64,000 nucleotides of DNA from Pelagibacterium limicola (GCF_015694405.1 NZ_JADQDB010000002.1:1-64000); one strand, 5' to 3'. Shown: positions 34,713-44,892, counted from the first letter of the stretch. Translations and numbers: made by a program. Notes: generated by a model not told the origin, from the letters alone.

Positions 34713-35834
34713 ATGGCGCAAGGACCACAAGGAGCGGCTGGCGCCGTATCAGCTTTGCACGCCACAGCGAAATCGATAAGCCGCCTGGTGCGCTTAGTCC
34801 TTGCATTGGTCTTGATGGCAGGGGCTGCCGCATCACCCGTCCTCTCTCAGACGGAAGGGGAGACTGCGAGCCCGCCGTTCTCGATTTCTACGCTCGAGAC
34901 GGTTCGCACGCGTGGCTACGTCATTTGCGCCGCCGCCCGCCCGATGCCGGGCTTCGCGCAAATCAGCCCGGAAAGCCTTTGGTCCGGTTTCGACGTTGAT
35001 ATCTGCCGCGCCGTCGCGGCGGCGATCTTTGGCGATCCGTCCCGCGTGGAGTTCCGGCCCCTCTCAGGCGAAAGCCGCTTTGCGCATTTGGTCCAGGGCG
35101 AAGTCGATCTCGTTTCCCGCACCGCGTCATGGACCATGTCGCGGGATACCAATTACGGCATCACCTACGTGGGCACGTCATTTTTCGATGGTCAGGCGTT
35201 CATGGTCTCCGACAGTGTCGGCGCCGTATCGGCTTATGAACTCGAGAACCTGGTCGTATGCGCTACAACGGGCACAGAATCGCTGGGGCGGATGCGCGAT
35301 TTCTTCTTTGCCGGCCAGGTGAGTTACGAAGAGCTGCTCTATGAGGATCGCGAAGATATCGCTGTTGCTTATCGGTCGGGACGTTGTGATGCGATCACGG
35401 GTCCCGCGAGCTGGCTCCACGCGATCCGTCGCACGATGCCTGAGCCGGGCACCCACCGCATCCTTCCTGAGCGCATTTCCAAGGAGCCCTACGGCCCGGT
35501 GGTTCGCAGCGGCGACAAGCAGTGGGAAGATCTGGTCCGCTGGACGTTATTCACCGTTATCAACGCCGAGGAACTGGGTGTCACTTCGGTCAACATTGAT
35601 TCCATGCTCTCGGCTCGCACGCCTGCCATTCGTAGGCTCCTCGGCGTCGAGGGTGATTTCGGCGCGCCGTTCGGGCTCGAACGCACGTGGATGCGGGACG
35701 TCATCCGCGCGGTAGGGAGCTACGGTGAGCTCTACGAGCGCCATTTCGGCGCCGCCAACGGCACACCGTTGCGGAGAGGGCAGAATGCGCTGTGGACCAA
35801 TGGAGGCTTGATCTTCGCGCCGCCGATCACCTAA
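34713..35834 (+). CDS. Second AapJ-like amino-acid-binding protein
   Basis: This 373-residue paralogue of AapJ has matching signatures (GYVICAAARPMPGF, GFDVDICRAVAAAIF, DLVSRTASWTMSRDTNYG, LPERISKEPYGPVVRSGD). Its N-terminal lead is longer and ends in a likely signal peptide (LVRLVLALVLMAGAAASPVLSQ). I start at ATG 34713; TTG 34671 is the only earlier option. It follows the importer genes after a hairpin and may supply a second specificity to the same AapQMP complex. No separate permease accompanies it. Confidence 0.88.
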   Translation: MAQGPQGAAGAVSALHATAKSISRLVRLVLALVLMAGAAASPVLSQTEGETASPPFSISTLETVRTRGYVICAAARPMPGFAQISPESLWSGFDVDICRAVAAAIFGDPSRVEFRPLSGESRFAHLVQGEVDLVSRTASWTMSRDTNYGITYVGTSFFDGQAFMVSDSVGAVSAYELENLVVCATTGTESLGRMRDFFFAGQVSYEELLYEDREDIAVAYRSGRCDAITGPASWLHAIRRTMPEPGTHRILPERISKEPYGPVVRSGDKQWEDLVRWTLFTVINAEELGVTSVNIDSMLSARTPAIRRLLGVEGDFGAPFGLERTWMRDVIRAVGSYGELYERHFGAANGTPLRRGQNALWTNGGLIFAPPIT

Positions 35835-35838
35835 GCGT

Positions 35839-37278
35839 CTAAAGAATGGGCGAAAACAGCCTTGCGCCCTGGCATACTACGCGGAAGAGGTAGGAGCGGC
35901 TCTTCAAGTTTTCTTCTGTAGTGAGCCGCGATGATGCGAAATCGACCTCGAGCATGGACTTGACGTTCTCAATCGTCTTCTGTCCGGTAAACCAGAGGGT
36001 TACCTCGAAATTGATATTGAATGACCGGTAATCGAAGTTGACCGTTCCGACACCAGCGATGGCGTCATCGACCAGGATGACCTTCTGATGGAGGAAGCCG
36101 CCTTCGTAACGATGCACCTTGATCCCGTGTGCAACCATCTGATCGGCATGCGCGTAGCTTGCCAGCCATACAAGCTTGTGATCGGCCTTTTCAGGCAAGA
36201 GGATGCGTACATCGACCCCGCGGAGTGAAGCGGCAAAGAGTGCCGTTTGCACCTCGATCCCGGGCACGAAGTAAGGGCTCACGATCCATAGCCGTTCGCG
36301 GGCCCGCGAAATCACGTCGGTAAACGCTATCGAACAGTCTTCCAGCTTGTCGGCCGGTCCCGTAGGCATCACCAGCACCGATTGATCGCCGGGGGTAGGG
36401 ATCTCGGACGGATACCGCGCGGGCAGTTCCTCGCCTGTCGCCCAGTGCCAGTCCTCGCGGAACATCAGCGCGCAAGCCAACGCCGCCGGTCCAGCCACAT
36501 GAACATGGGTGTCGCGCCAACGCCCGAACCGTGGATCGCGGCCGAGATACTCGACGCCGATATTATGACCGCCGACCCAGGCCTCGCGTCCGTCAACGAC
36601 GACGTTCTTCCGATGATTGCGGTAATTTATGCGGGTCAGCCCGAAGAGCCGCAGATAGGGATGCCGATGATTGAACGAATAGATATTGACGCCGGCATCC
36701 TTAAGTCGGCGCTTGTAGGATCCCGGCAGCTGGTGACTGCCTGCTTCGTCGTAAAGGAAGTATATCTTGACGCCTGCGCGCGCGCGCGCTTCCAGGGCGT
36801 CGGCTACCCGTTTACCGAGGTCGTCGTCGCGGACGATGTAAAACTGCATCAGGATATAGTCTTGGGCCCGCGCGATGCCGTCGAGGATTGAGGCGAAGGT
36901 GTCCTCACCGTCGACCAGCAAGCTGACAGCGTTGCCATAAAGGAAAGGCAATTCCGCTACACGGTATAGGACCGGCCATTCTTTCGCCGTTTCCGCATCG
37001 ACGATCCGCAGGTCCTCGGAATGGGCCAGGCGCCAGGACCGCCCGGAATGCGTTTGGGATTCCGCATAGTCGTCGAAAAGCTTCCATCCGAAGACGAGAT
37101 AGATGAACGTCGTCGGGAAGGGCAGGAGGAGGAGGGAGATCAGCCAGGCGATTGTGCCCTGCGAGGTCCGCGAATTCATCAACTCGCGCACTGCGCAGAC
37201 AGCCGCGAGCCCGTAATTGAGAATATAGAGCGTCGCGATGAAGCTGAAATTCTCGATGAACGCCCTGACGAAATCCAC
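35839..37278 (-). CDS. cls: Cardiolipin synthase (phospholipase D family)
   Basis: This 479-residue enzyme joins two phosphatidylglycerols into cardiolipin and glycerol. It has two N-terminal membrane helices (about 5-28 and 38-62) with the PLDc_N motif, then two HKD motifs: HRKNVVVDGREAWVGG and HQKVILVDDAIAGVG. The start is GTG 37278 with GAAAGCGGA upstream. It ends 4 bases from the convergent aapJ-like gene and lies 22 bases downstream of cysK on the same strand. Confidence 0.93.
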   Translation of the reverse strand: MDFVRAFIENFSFIATLYILNYGLAAVCAVRELMNSRTSQGTIAWLISLLLLPFPTTFIYLVFGWKLFDDYAESQTHSGRSWRLAHSEDLRIVDAETAKEWPVLYRVAELPFLYGNAVSLLVDGEDTFASILDGIARAQDYILMQFYIVRDDDLGKRVADALEARARAGVKIYFLYDEAGSHQLPGSYKRRLKDAGVNIYSFNHRHPYLRLFGLTRINYRNHRKNVVVDGREAWVGGHNIGVEYLGRDPRFGRWRDTHVHVAGPAALACALMFREDWHWATGEELPARYPSEIPTPGDQSVLVMPTGPADKLEDCSIAFTDVISRARERLWIVSPYFVPGIEVQTALFAASLRGVDVRILLPEKADHKLVWLASYAHADQMVAHGIKVHRYEGGFLHQKVILVDDAIAGVGTVNFDYRSFNINFEVTLWFTGQKTIENVKSMLEVDFASSRLTTEENLKSRSYLFRVVCQGARLFSPIL

Positions 37279-37300
37279 GTCCGCTTTCTTTTTCTATTTT

Positions 37301-38347
37301 CTAGAGATCGGGTTCGAGCACCGCCTGGATGTCCACACTCGCCTCTGCCTCAAGCCATGCGGGAACCGGAAGGTCCTTGGACCGCAGGAACGAGGGGTTA
37401 AACAGCTTTGACTGGTATCGGTTCCCGTAGTCGCAAAGAACGGTAACGATCGTTTTGCCAGGGCCGAGCTCCTTTGCCATGTGCACTGCACCGGCGATAT
37501 TAATGGCGGACGAGCCACCAAGGCAAAGCCCTTCGTCCTTTATGAGATCGAAGACATAGGGCAGGGCTTCGGCGTCGGGGATCCGGTAAGCCATATCGAC
37601 TTCGAGATCGGTAAGGTTCGCCGTTATTCGCCCTTGACCGATCCCCTCGGTAATGGAAGAGCCTTCGGCCTTGAGCTCGCCGTGCTTGTAGTAGCTGTAA
37701 AGCGCTGCGCCTTCAGGGTCGGCGATGCCGATTCGGATATCCTTGTTCCGGTCCTTGAGCGCAATCGCGACACCACCGAGCGTGCCGCCAGACCCGACGG
37801 CGCAGATGAACCCGTCGACCTTTCCTTCAGTTTGGGCGAAGATTTCCGGGCCAGTTGTCTCGATGTGGGCCTGCCGGTTTGCGACGTTATCGAACTGGTT
37901 TGCCCAGACCGCACCGTTGGGGAGTTCTCCTGCCAGTTTTTCGGCAAGTCGGCCAGAAACCTTTACGTAGTTGTTGGGGTTCTTGTAGGGCTTGGCCGGA
38001 ACCTCGATCAATTCGGCGCCGGCAAGGCGGATGGCATCCTTCTTTTCCTGGCTCTGCGTATCAGGAATGACGATGACCGTCCGGAACCCCAGCGCATTGC
38101 CGACGAGCGCCAGCCCGATGCCGGTATTGCCGGCAGTTCCTTCGACAATGGTGCCTCCCGGTCCCAGCGCTCCGCGCGCAATAGCATCGCGGATGATGTA
38201 AAGTGCCGCGCGGTCCTTGACCGACTGGCCAGGATTCAAGAACTCGGCCTTGCCCCATATCTCGCAACCTGTGGCCTCGGAAACCTTGTGGAGACGAATG
38301 AGCGGCGTATTGCCGATCGCCTGGGTAACATCGCTGAAACGGGACAT
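37301..38347 (-). CDS. cysK: Cysteine synthase (O-acetylserine sulfhydrylase)
   Basis: This PLP enzyme makes cysteine from O-acetylserine and sulfide. I start at ATG 38347 (MSRFSDVTQAIGNTPLIRL) because AAGG lies 5 bases upstream. The PLP Lys is in PGQSVKDRAALY. The substrate loop reads EGTAGNTGIGLAL, with Ala where TSGNTG is usual. The glycine loop CAVGSGGTLGG and the C-terminal CDYGNRYQSKLF are present. At 348 residues it is longer than E. coli CysK by about 25, mostly at the C-terminus. It is divergent from cysD, consistent with joint sulfur control. Confidence 0.92.
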   Translation of the reverse strand: MSRFSDVTQAIGNTPLIRLHKVSEATGCEIWGKAEFLNPGQSVKDRAALYIIRDAIARGALGPGGTIVEGTAGNTGIGLALVGNALGFRTVIVIPDTQSQEKKDAIRLAGAELIEVPAKPYKNPNNYVKVSGRLAEKLAGELPNGAVWANQFDNVANRQAHIETTGPEIFAQTEGKVDGFICAVGSGGTLGGVAIALKDRNKDIRIGIADPEGAALYSYYKHGELKAEGSSITEGIGQGRITANLTDLEVDMAYRIPDAEALPYVFDLIKDEGLCLGGSSAINIAGAVHMAKELGPGKTIVTVLCDYGNRYQSKLFNPSFLRSKDLPVPAWLEAEASVDIQAVLEPDL

Positions 38348-38750
38348 CGAACCTTGGAGCATAGCTTTAACGAAGGACCATCGTATTCAGGCCCCCCATG
38401 GTGGGCAAGCCGTATAAGTCCGCTACGAGATGGCTTTTCCATCCATGGCCACTCCCACGCAATTGCATGGCGCTGTAGGGAGTTTCGCGGAAACGACTTG
38501 CCCTTTTTCAGGAGGATGGGCCCTTTGGCGGGAACGTTTCGCTTGGAATGAAATAGTTTTCTCTCTCTTCGCCGTAGTTTCGCAAGCCTGGAGCCATTTA
38601 CGCGAGCAGCGCGAAACCTGCCCATCGACTAAACCCGCTTCGGAGAAAACCACTCGTCCATCCTGCCTTAGTTCTTCCCAGAACGCTTGTTATCGCGCCG
38701 TTTCAGTCGTATTCGGGCATCTCGCAGATATTGACCACGAAAGTATAGCA
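38348..38750. promoter_or_regulatory. 403-base divergent region between cysK and cysD
   Basis: No gene is supported here. The cysD frame is open upstream to 38430, but that stretch has no similarity to CysD and no ribosome site. The middle (38545-38590) is locally T-rich and AT-rich. I could not identify a riboswitch or a clear operator. Confidence 0.5.
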
Positions 38751-39665
38751 ATGGCTATTGCACGCGCAGGTTTGACCCATCTCGAGCGCCTCGAGTCCGA
38801 GAGCATCGAGATATTTCGAGAGGTCGCGGCGAGTTTTGAGCGTCCGGTCATGATGTATTCGATCGGCAAGGATTCCTCGGTCCTGCTGCATCTGGCGCGC
38901 AAGGCTTTCTATCCCTCGCGGATACCATTCCCGCTCCTGCACATCGACACGACCTGGAAATTCCGGGAGATGATCGCCTTCCGTGACAGGACCGCGGAAG
39001 AATACGGGTTCGAGTTGCGCGTGCATACCAATCCTGAGGGGCTCGCTGCCAATATCAACCCATTCGATCATGGCTCGGCTCGCTACACCGACATCATGAA
39101 GACCCAGGCGCTCCGCCAGGCGCTCAATGCTGGGCAGTACGATGCCGCGATCGGCGGTGCGCGGCGCGACGAGGAAAAGAGCCGGGCCAAGGAGCGAATC
39201 TTCTCCCACCGCAATGCGTCCCATGCTTGGGACCCCAAGAACCAACGACCCGAACTTTGGCGCGTGTTTAACACGCGTCTCAATCCCGGCGAGTCGATGC
39301 GCGTCTTCCCGCTTTCGAACTGGACCGAGCTCGATATCTGGACCTACATCTACGCCGAGAATATTCCAATTGTTCCGCTCTACTTTGCCGACAAGCGTCC
39401 GGTCGTCGAACGTTCTGGTACGCTGATCATGGTCGATGACGACCGCTTCCGGCTCGAATCCGGGGAGGAGCCCCGCGAAGAAGTGGTCCGGTTCAGGACA
39501 CTTGGTTGTTACCCCCTGACCGGTGCCATTCGCTCGAGCGCGGCGACTTTGGCCGAGGTGATCATGGAAATGCAGGCTTCGCGGACGTCCGAGCGTGAAG
39601 GGCGGCTTATCGATTCCGATCAGGCCGGCTCGATGGAAAAGAAAAAGCAGGAAGGGTATTTCTGA
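38751..39665 (+). CDS. cysD: Sulfate adenylyltransferase subunit 2
   Basis: This 304-residue ATP sulfurylase small subunit forms APS from sulfate and ATP with CysN. The start ATG 38751 gives [21 protein letters not shown], the usual N-terminus. The PP-motif-like loop [13 protein letters not shown] binds [23 protein letters not shown] and [15 protein letters not shown] are family signatures. The stop overlaps the cysN start (TGATGA), so the two are coupled. Confidence 0.96.
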   Translation: MAIARAGLTHLERLESESIEIFREVAASFERPVMMYSIGKDSSVLLHLARKAFYPSRIPFPLLHIDTTWKFREMIAFRDRTAEEYGFELRVHTNPEGLAANINPFDHGSARYTDIMKTQALRQALNAGQYDAAIGGARRDEEKSRAKERIFSHRNASHAWDPKNQRPELWRVFNTRLNPGESMRVFPLSNWTELDIWTYIYAENIPIVPLYFADKRPVVERSGTLIMVDDDRFRLESGEEPREEVVRFRTLGCYPLTGAIRSSAATLAEVIMEMQASRTSEREGRLIDSDQAGSMEKKKQEGYF

Positions 39666-41554
39666 TGAGCGTCACCGCATCCGTTACACCCGATACCGAC
39701 ATCGCCCTCTGGCTTGCCCAGCAGACGGACAAGTCGCTGCTGCGTTTTTTAACCTGCGGATCGGTGGACGATGGCAAGTCGACGCTGATCGGGCGGCTGC
39801 TCTATGACAGCCAGCTGATCCTCGATGACCAGCTCGCTTCCCTCAAGAAGGAGAGCAGAAACCGCCACGTGGGTGACGAGGGCATCGACTTCTCGCTGCT
39901 TGTCGACGGCCTTGTGGCCGAGCGCGAACAGGGCATCACTATCGATGTGGCGTACCGCTTCTTTTCCACCGACAAGCGCAAGTTCATCGTTGCCGACACC
40001 CCCGGCCACGAACAGTACACACGCAATATGGCAACAGGCGCTTCGAACGCCGATCTCGCCCTGCTGCTGGTCGATGCGCGCAAAGGACTTCTGACCCAGA
40101 CCCGGCGCCATAGCTTCATCCTCTCGCTGATCGGGGTGAAGCACGTCGTGCTTGTGGTCAACAAGATCGATCTGGTTGGCTATGACGCCGATACCTTCGC
40201 GGCGATTGAGAGCGACTATCGTCGGTTTGCGCAAGGGTTAGGTTTCAAATCGATCGCTGCGGTCCCAGTTTCTGCGCTCAGGGGCGACAACATTGTCACC
40301 TCGAGCGCCAATACACCCTGGTACCAGGGTGCGCCGCTGCTGCCCTATCTCGAAGAGATTGTCGTTGACGAGGACCGCTCCGATGCGCCGTTCCGCTTCC
40401 CGGTCCAATGGGTTAACCGGCCCAATCTCGATTTCCGAGGCTTTTCGGGCACCGTCGCGTCTGGAACTGTCGCGATTGGCGACGAAATTCTCGTCGCCGC
40501 CTCCCGCAAGCCGGCAAAAATCGCCCGGATCGTCACGATGGATGGCGACCGCGAAGAGGCGATTGCCGGGCAGGCCGTAACCCTCGTCCTCGACCGGGAA
40601 ATCGACATCTCGCGCGGCGATGTTCTCACTCATCCAGGCAAGACGCCGGAATACTCCAACCAGTTCCAGGCCGAGGTGGTCTGGATGGCCGAGGAGCCGG
40701 CCTTTCCTGGCCGTTCCTATCTCCTGAAGCTCGGCACCCAGCTGATCCCCGCGACCATCACCGATCTCAAATACCGCACGGACGTCAACACGCTCGACAA
40801 GATTGCAGCCAAAAGCCTCGAACTCAACGAGGTCGGCACGATTACCATCGCGACCGACAAGCCGATTGCATTCGATCCTTATGCCGAAAACGGGACTACG
40901 GGCGGCTTCATTCTGATCGACCGTATTGCCAATCAGACGCTGGGCGCTGGAACTGTCACCTTCGGCCTTCGGCGGGCGCACAATCTCACATACCAGTCCT
41001 TTGACGTGAACCGTGAGGTGCGGGCGCAGCTCAAGGGGCAAAGCCCGTCCATCGTCTGGTTCACGGGGCTTTCGGGCTCGGGTAAGTCGACGGTCGCCAA
41101 CCTTATGGAAAAGCGGCTGACAGCCGAAGGGCGGCATACCTACATTCTCGATGGCGACAATGTTCGGCATGGACTGAACAAGGATCTCGGCTTTACCGAA
41201 GCCGCTCGCGTGGAAAACATCCGTCGGGTCGCAGAAGTGGCGCGGCTGATGGCCGATGCCGGGTTGATCGTACTGGTCTCGTTCATTTCGCCGTTCCGCA
41301 ACGAACGCCGCATTGCGCGCGAAATCGCCGGCGACATCCGCTTTCTCGAAGCCTATGTCGATACGCCGCTCGAAGTGTGCGAAGCCCGCGACCCCAAGGG
41401 CCTTTATGCACGTGCACGGGCCGGTGAGATCAAGAACTTCACGGGCATCGACAGTCCCTTCGAGGCGCCTGAACGCGCAGATATTACTCTGCACGGTGCG
41501 GAAAAAACGCCGGAAGAAATGGCCGACGAGCTTTATGCAAGGCTTATGGGATAG
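39665..41554 (+). CDS. cysN: Bifunctional sulfate adenylyltransferase subunit 1 / APS kinase (CysN-CysC fusion)
   Basis: This 629-residue fusion is of the NodQ type. The N-terminal GTPase (about 1-440) has the P-loop GSVDDGKST (32-40), [11 protein letters not shown] and NKIDLVGYD, and drives APS formation with CysD. The C-terminal APS kinase (about 455-629) has its own P-loop GLSGSGKST and [15 protein letters not shown], making PAPS. PAPS can feed reduction or sulfation reactions. No cysH, cysI or cysJ lies nearby in the window. Confidence 0.96.
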   Translation: MSVTASVTPDTDIALWLAQQTDKSLLRFLTCGSVDDGKSTLIGRLLYDSQLILDDQLASLKKESRNRHVGDEGIDFSLLVDGLVAEREQGITIDVAYRFFSTDKRKFIVADTPGHEQYTRNMATGASNADLALLLVDARKGLLTQTRRHSFILSLIGVKHVVLVVNKIDLVGYDADTFAAIESDYRRFAQGLGFKSIAAVPVSALRGDNIVTSSANTPWYQGAPLLPYLEEIVVDEDRSDAPFRFPVQWVNRPNLDFRGFSGTVASGTVAIGDEILVAASRKPAKIARIVTMDGDREEAIAGQAVTLVLDREIDISRGDVLTHPGKTPEYSNQFQAEVVWMAEEPAFPGRSYLLKLGTQLIPATITDLKYRTDVNTLDKIAAKSLELNEVGTITIATDKPIAFDPYAENGTTGGFILIDRIANQTLGAGTVTFGLRRAHNLTYQSFDVNREVRAQLKGQSPSIVWFTGLSGSGKSTVANLMEKRLTAEGRHTYILDGDNVRHGLNKDLGFTEAARVENIRRVAEVARLMADAGLIVLVSFISPFRNERRIAREIAGDIRFLEAYVDTPLEVCEARDPKGLYARARAGEIKNFTGIDSPFEAPERADITLHGAEKTPEEMADELYARLMG

Positions 41555-41575
41555 AGGTGCGCGCTCCCTCTATCC
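41549..41575. terminator. Hairpin shared by convergent cysN/C and arsR ends
   Basis: A 9-bp stem (GGATAGAGG with CCTCTATCC) with a 9-base loop overlaps the stop codons of both convergent genes. A-runs and T-runs lie outside the stem in the wrong position for a textbook terminator, so function is uncertain. Confidence 0.4.
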
Positions 41576-41926
41576 AAAAAGATCCAGCATCACAGGTTCG
41601 GGCGCGGGAGTGGGCGTTGATCTGGGCTTGGGCTCCGGCTTTCGGGAAGGCGTGACAGTCTTGGTAGGTTCTGGCGCCACGAACGCCGTGAGCCAAGTCC
41701 TGACCGCATTCAAGCCGGCGCTGTCGAGGGTATAGAACCGCCGCTGGCGGTCGGCGCGGACGGTAACTAGGCCGGAATCCCGCAAGACCTTCAAATGCTG
41801 CGAAATCGCCGGCTGGCTGACATTGGGAAAGGCCGCGACCAGTTCGCCGGCTGCGCGCTCGCCCGCTACCAACATTTCGAGCATGGTCCGGCGCGTTGGA
41901 TCGGCAATGACAGTAAATACGTCCAT
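41570..41926 (-). CDS. ArsR-family transcriptional regulator
   Basis: This 118-residue protein has a winged helix in residues 1-85 (FTVIADPTRRTMLEML, NVSQPAISQHLKVLRDSGLV). It lacks the metal-binding Cys motif of ArsR/SmtB sensors, so it is of the non-metal class that commonly controls AHSA1-type proteins. The C-terminal tail is Pro/Thr/Lys-rich and ends PVMLDLFG. It lies 77 bases downstream of the AHSA1-type gene on the same strand. Confidence 0.9.
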   Translation of the reverse strand: MDVFTVIADPTRRTMLEMLVAGERAAGELVAAFPNVSQPAISQHLKVLRDSGLVTVRADRQRRFYTLDSAGLNAVRTWLTAFVAPEPTKTVTPSRKPEPKPRSTPTPAPEPVMLDLFG

Positions 41927-42003
41927 AAGCGCCGATTTATATTAGGCGTGGTTGAGCGCAAGGCGGCACGCTTCATTCCGCTGTTTTTGCTGTGGAAATC
42001 GAC

Positions 42004-42435
42004 CTATTCGAGGAGTTCGGCCAACTCATCGAGCGCGGCGCTCCACGCATCGATCGAAAAGATGCGCGACTCCGCATCCGCATGGGACTCAGCGACCTCG
42101 ACCAGCGTGATTTCGGTTCGCTCCTCATCGAGAGGCCGGAAGCTTATGATTAATGTCGATTCATCGGTCTCGGCATCCCCAAATTGCCACGTCTCCACGA
42201 GCTTGTGATCCTGCTCGATGGCGAGCACACGACCGTTGACGATGTGGCGTTCGCTCGGATTGTCCTCATTGGTGGTCTCAAAACGGAATATCCCGCCTTC
42301 GAAAGCTTCGAACTCGACATGTTCGGCCTGCCACTGCTCAAGCAGAGCCGGGTCCGTCCAGGCGGCGAACACCTCCTCGACGGGAGCCTCGATAGTCCTG
42401 GTGAGAGTGATGCTCTTTTCTGCTTCGTCGGCCAT
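42004..42435 (-). CDS. SRPBCC/AHSA1-domain protein
   Basis: This 143-residue protein starts at ATG 42435 (MADEAEKSITLTRTIEAPVEEVFAAWTDP); a long frame reading upstream belongs to the MFS gene shadow. The fold is the START-like helix-grip, with the AHSA1 signatures WTDPALLEQW and a C-terminal helix DAWSAALDELAELLE. Such proteins bind hydrophobic ligands or act as Hsp90-like co-chaperones. It is paired with the ArsR gene, a very common arrangement, and starts 11 bases after the MFS stop. Confidence 0.9.
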   Translation of the reverse strand: MADEAEKSITLTRTIEAPVEEVFAAWTDPALLEQWQAEHVEFEAFEGGIFRFETTNEDNPSERHIVNGRVLAIEQDHKLVETWQFGDAETDESTLIISFRPLDEERTEITLVEVAESHADAESRIFSIDAWSAALDELAELLE

Positions 42436-42446
42436 GGCTTCCTCTT

Positions 42447-43640
42447 CTAGACGTTCGTGCGCGGCAGAAAAACGGTCAGGAGGCCGATAGCGGGAAGAAA
42501 CGAGCAAAGCTGGAAGACGAAGATGATGCTCGTCTGGTCCGCGATAATGCCCATGAGCGCTGCACCCAGCGCGCCTGCGCCGAACGCCGCCCCGAACATG
42601 AGCCCCGCGATCGTTCCGACCCGGCTTGGAGCCAACTCCTGCCCATAAACGACTATAGCAGAAAATGCCGACGCCATCACGAAGCCGATAATCCCAGTCA
42701 GGACGATGGACACTTCCAGCCCGGCATAGGGCAGGGCGAGCGTAAAGGGAAGAGGCCCGAGGATCGAAACCCAAATCACGATCTTGCGCCCAACCCGATC
42801 CCCGATCGGGCCACCCAGGAATGTGCCTGCGGCGGCTGCGCCGAGAAAGACAAAGAGGTAAACTTGGGCCTGGCTGGCGGTCAGTGCAAATTTCTCGATG
42901 AGAAAGAACGCGTAAAAGCTCGTCATAGAGGCCATGTAGACGTTCTTGGAAACGACCAGCAGGCCAAGAACGAGAAAGATCCAGAAAAGCTTCCTGCGCG
43001 AGATATCGATGCTCCGCCTGGGTGCAACCGTGGGTTTGGCGATGCGGTTTTGCCCGGCATACCAGCGGCCGACCGCCCACAGCACAGCAATCGCGACCAG
43101 GGCCACCCCGGCATACCAGCTCACTGTACCCTGACCACGCGGGATGATGATGAACGCGGCCATCAACGGCCCGATTGCCGTACCGATATTGCCGCCGACC
43201 TGAAAGAGCGACTGCGCAAAACCGAGCCGTCCGCCGGAAGCCATACGCGCGACGCGGGATGATTCTGGATGGAAAATCGCCGAGCCAACCCCGATCAGCG
43301 CACCGGACACGAGGATTGCCGGGAAGCTGGACGCATTGGCAAGCAGCAGCAGCCCGCACAGCGTGAAGCACATCGCGATCGGCAGGGAATAAGGCCTCGG
43401 ATGCTTGTCTGTGTAATATCCGACGAGCGGTTGCAGGAACGAGGCAGTCAATTGGTTGACGAGTGTGATCAGCCCGATCTGCGTGAAGTCCAACGCATAA
43501 ACGTCACGCAGCAGCGGATAGACGGCCGGGAGCAGGGCCTGCATCAGGTCGTTGAGGAAATGCGAAAAGCTGACCGCGAAGATGACCCAAAGGGAGGTAT
43601 TCCGGGCAGCGGGAACCGGCCCTGCCGTCGTGGTGGACAT
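42447..43640 (-). CDS. MFS transporter, fosmidomycin-resistance (Fsr)-like
   Basis: This 397-residue protein has 12 hydrophobic helices. The Fsr family signs are SFSHFLNDLMQALLPAVYPLLRD at the N-terminus, the loop YYTDKHPRPYSLP, and GSAIFHPESSRVARMASGGRLGFAQSLFQVGGNIG. I start at ATG 43640; the longer frame has no homologous sequence. It probably exports a drug or metabolite. Confidence 0.88.
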   Translation of the reverse strand: MSTTTAGPVPAARNTSLWVIFAVSFSHFLNDLMQALLPAVYPLLRDVYALDFTQIGLITLVNQLTASFLQPLVGYYTDKHPRPYSLPIAMCFTLCGLLLLANASSFPAILVSGALIGVGSAIFHPESSRVARMASGGRLGFAQSLFQVGGNIGTAIGPLMAAFIIIPRGQGTVSWYAGVALVAIAVLWAVGRWYAGQNRIAKPTVAPRRSIDISRRKLFWIFLVLGLLVVSKNVYMASMTSFYAFFLIEKFALTASQAQVYLFVFLGAAAAGTFLGGPIGDRVGRKIVIWVSILGPLPFTLALPYAGLEVSIVLTGIIGFVMASAFSAIVVYGQELAPSRVGTIAGLMFGAAFGAGALGAALMGIIADQTSIIFVFQLCSFLPAIGLLTVFLPRTNV

Positions 43641-43701
43641 TTGGAGAAAGCTCAAGATTGAACGTGCCCGAGCAATGCGCCCGAGGCAGCGGCAAGTCAA
43701 G

Positions 43702-43728
43702 CGGCGAACGCCATTCGGGCGTTCGCCG
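43702..43728 (-). terminator. Hairpin after the terC-like gene
   Basis: This is an 11-bp GC-rich stem (CGGCGAACGCC with GGCGTTCGCCG) and a 5-base loop, 9 bases past the TerC stop on the minus strand. The tail CTTGACTTGCC is only weakly U-rich. Confidence 0.5.
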
Positions 43729-43737
43729 GGTAAGCGG

Positions 43738-44748
43738 TTATTTCTTGCCCAGTGGGGCGTGCTCGTCCACAAGCGGCTGCTCGCCGCGGGTTTTCCAGAG
43801 CGAATATCCGATGCCCGAGCCAAGTATGCTCACGGTGACGAAAAGGGACAGCGCCGTATGGATATGAATGTCGAGCGGAACGAGGAAAATCTTGATCCCG
43901 ACAAGGATCAGGATGATCGCCAGTGCCGTTTGGAGATAGCGGAACCGCACAAGCGCTGCTGACAGCGCAAAGAACAGTGCACGCAGGCCCAGCACAGCAA
44001 AGACGTTGGACGTATAGACGATGAAGGGATCCTGCGTGATGGCAAAGATCGCCGGCACGCTATCGACTGCAAAAATGACATCGACAATCTCGACCATGAT
44101 CAGCGCAACGGCCAGCGGCGTCAGCCACAACACCAGCCGACCCGTTTGGGGGTGGGGTTGCTCGACGATGAACCTGTTGCCATGGAACTGCGGGGTGATG
44201 CGGAAGCGCCGTCGCAGAAAGACGAGTATCTTGTTGTGCTCGACCTCCTCGGCCGTCTCGACCTTGGAGAACATCTTGGCGCCGGTGAAAATGAGGAATG
44301 CGCCGAACAGGAAGAGGATTGGCTCGAACGCATGCACCAACGCCACGCCCGCGCCGATCAGCAATGCGCGGAAGAACAGCACCCCGATGATGCCCCAGAA
44401 CAGAACGCGGTGCTGATAGAGTCTGGGAACGCCGAGGAAGGCAAAGATCGAGGCGATGACGAAGATATTGTCCATCGCTAGGGACTGCTCGATAATGTAT
44501 CCGGTGAAGAACTCGAGCCCGGCGTCCGCGCCGCGCACCGCCCACACCCAGCCGCCGAAGGCGAAGGCGACAGCCATGTAAAGGCCGTAGAGAACAAAGC
44601 TCTCCTTGGCGCTGATGACCTTCTGCTCCTTGTGCAGCACGCCGAGGTCGAAAACGAGAATTGCCGTAACCACGGCAAGGAAGGCCAACCAGAACCAGGT
44701 TGGCGTGCCCAGAAACCGGGCATCGAAAAACGAGGCGGGGAAAGACAT
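43738..44748 (-). CDS. TerC/Alx-family integral membrane protein
   Basis: This 336-residue protein has about nine helices. The paired acidic membrane motifs are GYIIEQSLAMDNIFVIASI and VEIVDVIFAVDSVPAIFAIT, conserved in TerC/Alx proteins and linked to metal (Mn) handling. A charged cytoplasmic loop (KVETAEEVEHNKILVFLRRRF) separates the halves. GGAGATGG precedes the ATG. I looked for a yybP-ykoY manganese riboswitch upstream and did not see one. Confidence 0.92.
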   Translation of the reverse strand: MSFPASFFDARFLGTPTWFWLAFLAVVTAILVFDLGVLHKEQKVISAKESFVLYGLYMAVAFAFGGWVWAVRGADAGLEFFTGYIIEQSLAMDNIFVIASIFAFLGVPRLYQHRVLFWGIIGVLFFRALLIGAGVALVHAFEPILFLFGAFLIFTGAKMFSKVETAEEVEHNKILVFLRRRFRITPQFHGNRFIVEQPHPQTGRLVLWLTPLAVALIMVEIVDVIFAVDSVPAIFAITQDPFIVYTSNVFAVLGLRALFFALSAALVRFRYLQTALAIILILVGIKIFLVPLDIHIHTALSLFVTVSILGSGIGYSLWKTRGEQPLVDEHAPLGKK

Positions 44749-44892
44749 CGCCGGACCATCTCCATTTCAACTGGAGCAGTTCCGACATCACGTGGCGCTC
44801 AAGGGCGCCGCGCCAGAGGGGCCCGGCACTGCGCGCGCAGATATAGGCGCTGGGCCGGCATATGTGAAGGGGTATAATGAACTGGCAGTAAA

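Noticed and set aside
38348-38750. SAM or other sulfur-related riboswitch ahead of cysK or cysD
   Set aside because: I looked for a conserved aptamer pattern and saw none that I could support.
44749-44892. Manganese (yybP-ykoY) riboswitch upstream of the TerC-like gene
   Set aside because: TerC-family genes often have one, but I could not find its conserved core in the leader sequence.
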